From contig NZ_CP007215.2 of assembly GCF_000300455.3 (NCBI RefSeq), forward strand, positions 1,178,001-1,242,000: DNA of 64,000 bases, in the 5' to 3' direction. Positions 60,956 through 64,000 of the stretch are shown one piece after another; within the stretch, counting starts at the first letter, position 1; each line of letters begins with the position of its first letter. The position numbers were made by a program, and so were the translations under genes. The notes beneath the pieces were generated by a model. The model searched no databases. It was not told the origin of the DNA and saw only the letters and a list, made by a program, of their open reading frames with translations. This stretch comes from Kosakonia sacchari SP1 (lineage in GTDB: Bacteria; Pseudomonadota; Gammaproteobacteria; Enterobacterales; Enterobacteriaceae).

Positions 60956-63610
60956 TTACTCTGTCGGTGTCAGATGGAGCGACAAACCGACTATGCCATC
61001 TTCCAGTTGGATATCGACATCGAATCCCAGTTTACGCGCCAGCGTTACCATGCCGCGATTGTTGGGCATAGTAATACCATTCAAACGCTTAAGTCCGTGA
61101 TCCCGGGTATAACTGATGAGCTTTTCAAGTAAACGTCGTCCAAGCCCGAGCCCTTTCAAATCGGATCGCACCAGCACGGCAAATTCAGCGTCAATATTAT
61201 CCGGATCGGAAATAGCGCGGGTTACACCCAAAATCTCTTCGCCCTGATCGGTGCTACGCACGGCCACGAAGGCCATTTCCCGATCGTAGTCGATCTGCGT
61301 CATATTCGCTAAATCATCGTGGGTAAATTCGTTGATCTCGCTAAAGTAGCGATAATAGAGATCTTCTTTTGTCACTCTGGCAATAAATGCCTGCAACTGA
61401 GGTTCGTCTTCGGGAAGAATCGGGCGGAACAGGCACTGCTCGCCATTTCTCATCTCAACGCGTTCTTCCAGATGCTGCGGATAGGGGCGAATCGCAAGAC
61501 GCGTCTCACCGTTCCCGACGCTGGGCGCAATAGACATCGTCACATCCAGCGCCGTGAATTCGCTGCCGGAAGCCAGCAAAGGGTGAATATCAAGTCGTTC
61601 GATTTCCGGGCAATCGACAATCAAATTTGAGACCTGAACTAAAAACTGGCTCAGACCAGCGATATCCAGCGTGCGTAATGCGCTGCGCCCACGGATCTTT
61701 TTACTTTTGATCGCCTGAATGACCAGGTAGCGCGCCAGGTTCATGTTCAGTGGCGGAAGCGCCACTGCGGCTTGATCCTCTGCCCGCCACTCAACGCCGC
61801 CTTCACCTAACATGATCAGCGGGCCGAAAACCGGATCGTGTTCTACCACAACACGCAGTTCCTGCGCGCCAGCACGGTTCGCCATGCTCTGCACTTGCAA
61901 TCCATGGATACGCGCTTGCGGCCAATTCATTTTGACGCGATCGATAATCGCATCAGCAGCCTGCTGCACCTCTTTTGCGGTGCGCAGATAAAGCATTACC
62001 CCCTGGACTTCCGACTTGTGCGGGATATCCGGAGAGCGCAATTTCAGCGCGACCGGGTAGCCAATCTGTTCGGCAATATGCACGGCTTCCGCACTGTCGC
62101 TGGCAATCCAGGTCGGCAGCGTTTGCAGCCCCCAGGCGCGTAAAATTGGCTGCACTTCATGGGTATCCAGCGTTGATGCACCATCGGCTAGCGCCTGCTG
62201 CAGAAGGTTGTGTGCAGCGGCGGTATCTGCTGTCAGGCTCACTGAGATCGCCGGCGTTTCACGTAGCTGTTTCTGGTTTCGCCGATATTCCACCATATGC
62301 ATAAAGGCCGTAATGGTGCCTTCAGGCGTTCGGTAAGTTGGCAGCCCGGCTTCGCTGAACAGACGCCGCGCTTCCTGCGAGGAAAACTCACCGCACCAGT
62401 TGGTCAGTACAGTGACATATTTCCCGCGGGAATGTTTTTTCAGCGCGTCAATTAACGCCACCGCGCTTTCGCTGCCTGGCGCGGCGGCGCTGGGGGCGTG
62501 GATCACCATCAGCGCATCGTAATCCTGGCTATCAAGCAGAATATTCAACGCTGCGATGTAACGCTCGCTGCTGGCGTCATCGCGCAAGTCCAGCGGGTTA
62601 GCGGGTTCCACATATTCCGGCAGTACGGCGCGCAGCTGCGTGATCGTCTCTTCACTCAGCGTGGCCAGCTTGCCGTTGCGTGACCATAGTTCGTCGAGTG
62701 CCAGTGCGGCGGGGGCTGCGCCATTACTGACGATCATCAACCGTTCGCCGCGCAACGGGCGCATATGGCTGAGCGTTTCGACGGCGGAAAAAAGCTCATG
62801 GGTATCCTGTACCCGCAATAAACCGGCGCGCTGAATAGCCGCATCCCAGGCCGGATCGAGCCCCGCATGGGAATGCAGCAGACGCTGCGCTTCCGGGCTG
62901 CGACCACTTTTTATGACCAGAATCGGTTTATTACGCGATGCGCTACGTGCGGCGGAAACAAAGCGGCGGGCATCACTTAGCTGTTCCAGATAGAGCAGAA
63001 TGGCGCTGGTTTTACTGTCTCGCGCCAGGAAATCGAGCAGTTCATCAACATCAATATCGAGGCTATCGCCGAGTGCGATGAAATAAGAAAACCCCATTTC
63101 CCGCTGCTGCGCCCAGTCAAGTATGGTATTGGAAACGGCGGCAGACTGGGAAATAAACGCCAGTTTGCCGCGTGTAATCGGCACCGGCGAGAAACTGGCG
63201 TTAAGGCCTTGCCAGGGGGCGAGTAAGCCCAGGCTGTTCGGGCCAAGCAACCGCATTTGATAGCGGGCAGCGCAGGCGAGCAAATCGGCATGCTGTTCGG
63301 GCGGAGCAGAAAGGATAATGCAGGTTTTACACCCCTTTTGGCCGAGCGCCTCAAGCAGCGTCAAATTACGTTTTGCGTGGGTACACAACACCGCAAGATC
63401 GGGCGTGAAAGGCAGGCTGGCGACATCCGGCCATGCCAGTACGCCCTGTACCGCTTTATAGGCGGGCGTCACCGGTAAGACAGGACCTGCGAAACCGCCT
63501 GCCAGCAAATTGCGCATCATTAAAAAACCCGCGCGATCCGGCTTCATAGATGCACCCACCACCGCAATCGATCGGGGACGTAATAACGCTTCCAGCCCTC
63601 GTTGGCTCAT
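60956..63610 (-). CDS. patZ: Protein lysine acetyltransferase PatZ
   Basis: An 884-residue protein (E. coli PatZ/YfiQ: 886). The N-terminal part is an ADP-forming acyl-CoA synthetase-like domain (CoA-binding LRPRSIAVVGAS, ATP-grasp region near 480-700 with GYPVALKLRSPDIPHKSEVQG in part). The C-terminal 170 residues form a GNAT acetyltransferase domain (EDLYYRYF, LGLGRRLLEKLI). It acetylates acetyl-CoA synthetase and other proteins. Confidence 0.97.
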   Translation of the reverse strand: MSQRGLEALLRPRSIAVVGASMKPDRAGFLMMRNLLAGGFAGPVLPVTPAYKAVQGVLAWPDVASLPFTPDLAVLCTHAKRNLTLLEALGQKGCKTCIILSAPPEQHADLLACAARYQMRLLGPNSLGLLAPWQGLNASFSPVPITRGKLAFISQSAAVSNTILDWAQQREMGFSYFIALGDSLDIDVDELLDFLARDSKTSAILLYLEQLSDARRFVSAARSASRNKPILVIKSGRSPEAQRLLHSHAGLDPAWDAAIQRAGLLRVQDTHELFSAVETLSHMRPLRGERLMIVSNGAAPAALALDELWSRNGKLATLSEETITQLRAVLPEYVEPANPLDLRDDASSERYIAALNILLDSQDYDALMVIHAPSAAAPGSESAVALIDALKKHSRGKYVTVLTNWCGEFSSQEARRLFSEAGLPTYRTPEGTITAFMHMVEYRRNQKQLRETPAISVSLTADTAAAHNLLQQALADGASTLDTHEVQPILRAWGLQTLPTWIASDSAEAVHIAEQIGYPVALKLRSPDIPHKSEVQGVMLYLRTAKEVQQAADAIIDRVKMNWPQARIHGLQVQSMANRAGAQELRVVVEHDPVFGPLIMLGEGGVEWRAEDQAAVALPPLNMNLARYLVIQAIKSKKIRGRSALRTLDIAGLSQFLVQVSNLIVDCPEIERLDIHPLLASGSEFTALDVTMSIAPSVGNGETRLAIRPYPQHLEERVEMRNGEQCLFRPILPEDEPQLQAFIARVTKEDLYYRYFSEINEFTHDDLANMTQIDYDREMAFVAVRSTDQGEEILGVTRAISDPDNIDAEFAVLVRSDLKGLGLGRRLLEKLISYTRDHGLKRLNGITMPNNRGMVTLARKLGFDVDIQLEDGIVGLSLHLTPTE

Positions 63611-63642
63611 ACCGGCCTCCGCAAAAGAGTGACCCGATGATA

Positions 63643-64000
63643 TTAAACGTTTTCTGCGGTGTTTGCTGTGATGGCGGGCGAATGATGCGGTTTCCCCGCC
63701 AGGTAACGTTCACGAAACAGAGTGAAGTGATCGCCGAGCGCTTGCGCGGCGGTGTTATCGCCAGCCAAATCCAACAGAGCAATGGCCACTTCCGCCGTGC
63801 AGTATTGATCTTCTGCATGCGCTTCCCGTAAGCGATAGGCAGACACGCGTGACAGATCGACGGAGATAACCGGTAATGCATCCAGATAGGGGCTTTTGCG
63901 AAACATTTTACGCGCTTCGGTCCAGGTGCCATCCAGCATAATAAACAGTGGTGGTTTGCCGACGGCCGGGGTGCTCAACACCTGACGTTCGCTGCCCGCG
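63643..64000 (-). CDS. tapT: DTW-domain tRNA-uridine aminocarboxypropyltransferase TapT (C-terminal part)
   Basis: The gene runs off the right edge; at least 119 C-terminal residues are present. The LDGTWTEARKM motif carries the DTW-family signature (here DGTW), followed by RKSPYL and RVSAYRLREAH. E. coli TapT (YfiP) makes acp3U47 in tRNAs. Position before patZ matches E. coli. The start is outside the window, so the GTG at 63981 is not the start. Confidence 0.93.
   Translation of the reverse strand, partial: AGSERQVLSTPAVGKPPLFIMLDGTWTEARKMFRKSPYLDALPVISVDLSRVSAYRLREAHAEDQYCTAEVAIALLDLAGDNTAAQALGDHFTLFRERYLAGKPHHSPAITANTAENV

Overview
The window is chromosomal DNA of a member of the Enterobacteriaceae. 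Backbone gene order follows the E. coli ssrA-smpB to patZ region (smpB, ratAB, bamE, recN, nadK, grpE, yfjD, ypjD, ffh, rpsP-rimM-trmD-rplS, aroF-tyrA, pheA, raiA, bamD, rluD, pgeF, clpB, rrn operon, kgtP, yfiM, pssA, patZ, tapT). The proteins are close to, but not the same as, those of E. coli. The 16S gene and GC content fit the Enterobacter/Kosakonia group; I cannot name the species.

Left part, 1-7296: the integrase-side end of a P4-like satellite prophage inserted at the 3' end of ssrA. It holds an AlpA/Vis-type regulator, a cluster of GGTGAACA iterons (P4 alpha-type origin), an Ogr/Delta box, a Sid-like capsid-size gene, a Delta/Ogr zinc-finger activator, a 19-nt P2/P4 cos site, an AT-rich two-gene Hachiman defence system (hamA nuclease, hamB helicase) and a P4-type tyrosine integrase. 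The other half of the satellite, with the alpha primase and the second att site, lies left of the window. No psu gene is present.

7296-19457: conserved backbone with tmRNA, smpB, outer-membrane assembly, DNA repair, NAD kinase, heat-shock, SRP and ribosomal-protein genes.

19780-39187: a P2-derived element between rplS and aroF, where E. coli has yfiBNR. It has a complete-looking contractile tail set (ogr, D, U, T, E/E', FII, FI, two tandem fibre + chaperone modules, I, J, W, V, R, X), a lysis cassette (holin Y, SAR endolysin K, spanins LysB/LysC), a replication initiator A, small early genes and a CI-type repressor with two HTH domains. It has no capsid or packaging gene (Q, P, O, N, M, L), no gpS and no integrase. 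This is the expected layout of a phage-tail bacteriocin (tailocin). Five TGT-N12-ACA-like Ogr boxes precede FI, each fibre module, V and X. A perfect LexA box precedes a 61-aa ORF next to gene A, which suggests SOS induction through a small antirepressor.

39188-64000: a Met/His-rich DUF2946 gene and a PepSY membrane protein, then aromatic biosynthesis (aroF-tyrA with TyrR boxes, an SMP-30 family gene, pheA with its pheL attenuator), raiA, bamD, rluD, pgeF, clpB with a sigma-32 promoter, a full rrn operon (16S, tRNA-Glu, 23S, 5S), kgtP, yfiM, pssA, patZ and the C-terminal part of a DTW-domain gene.
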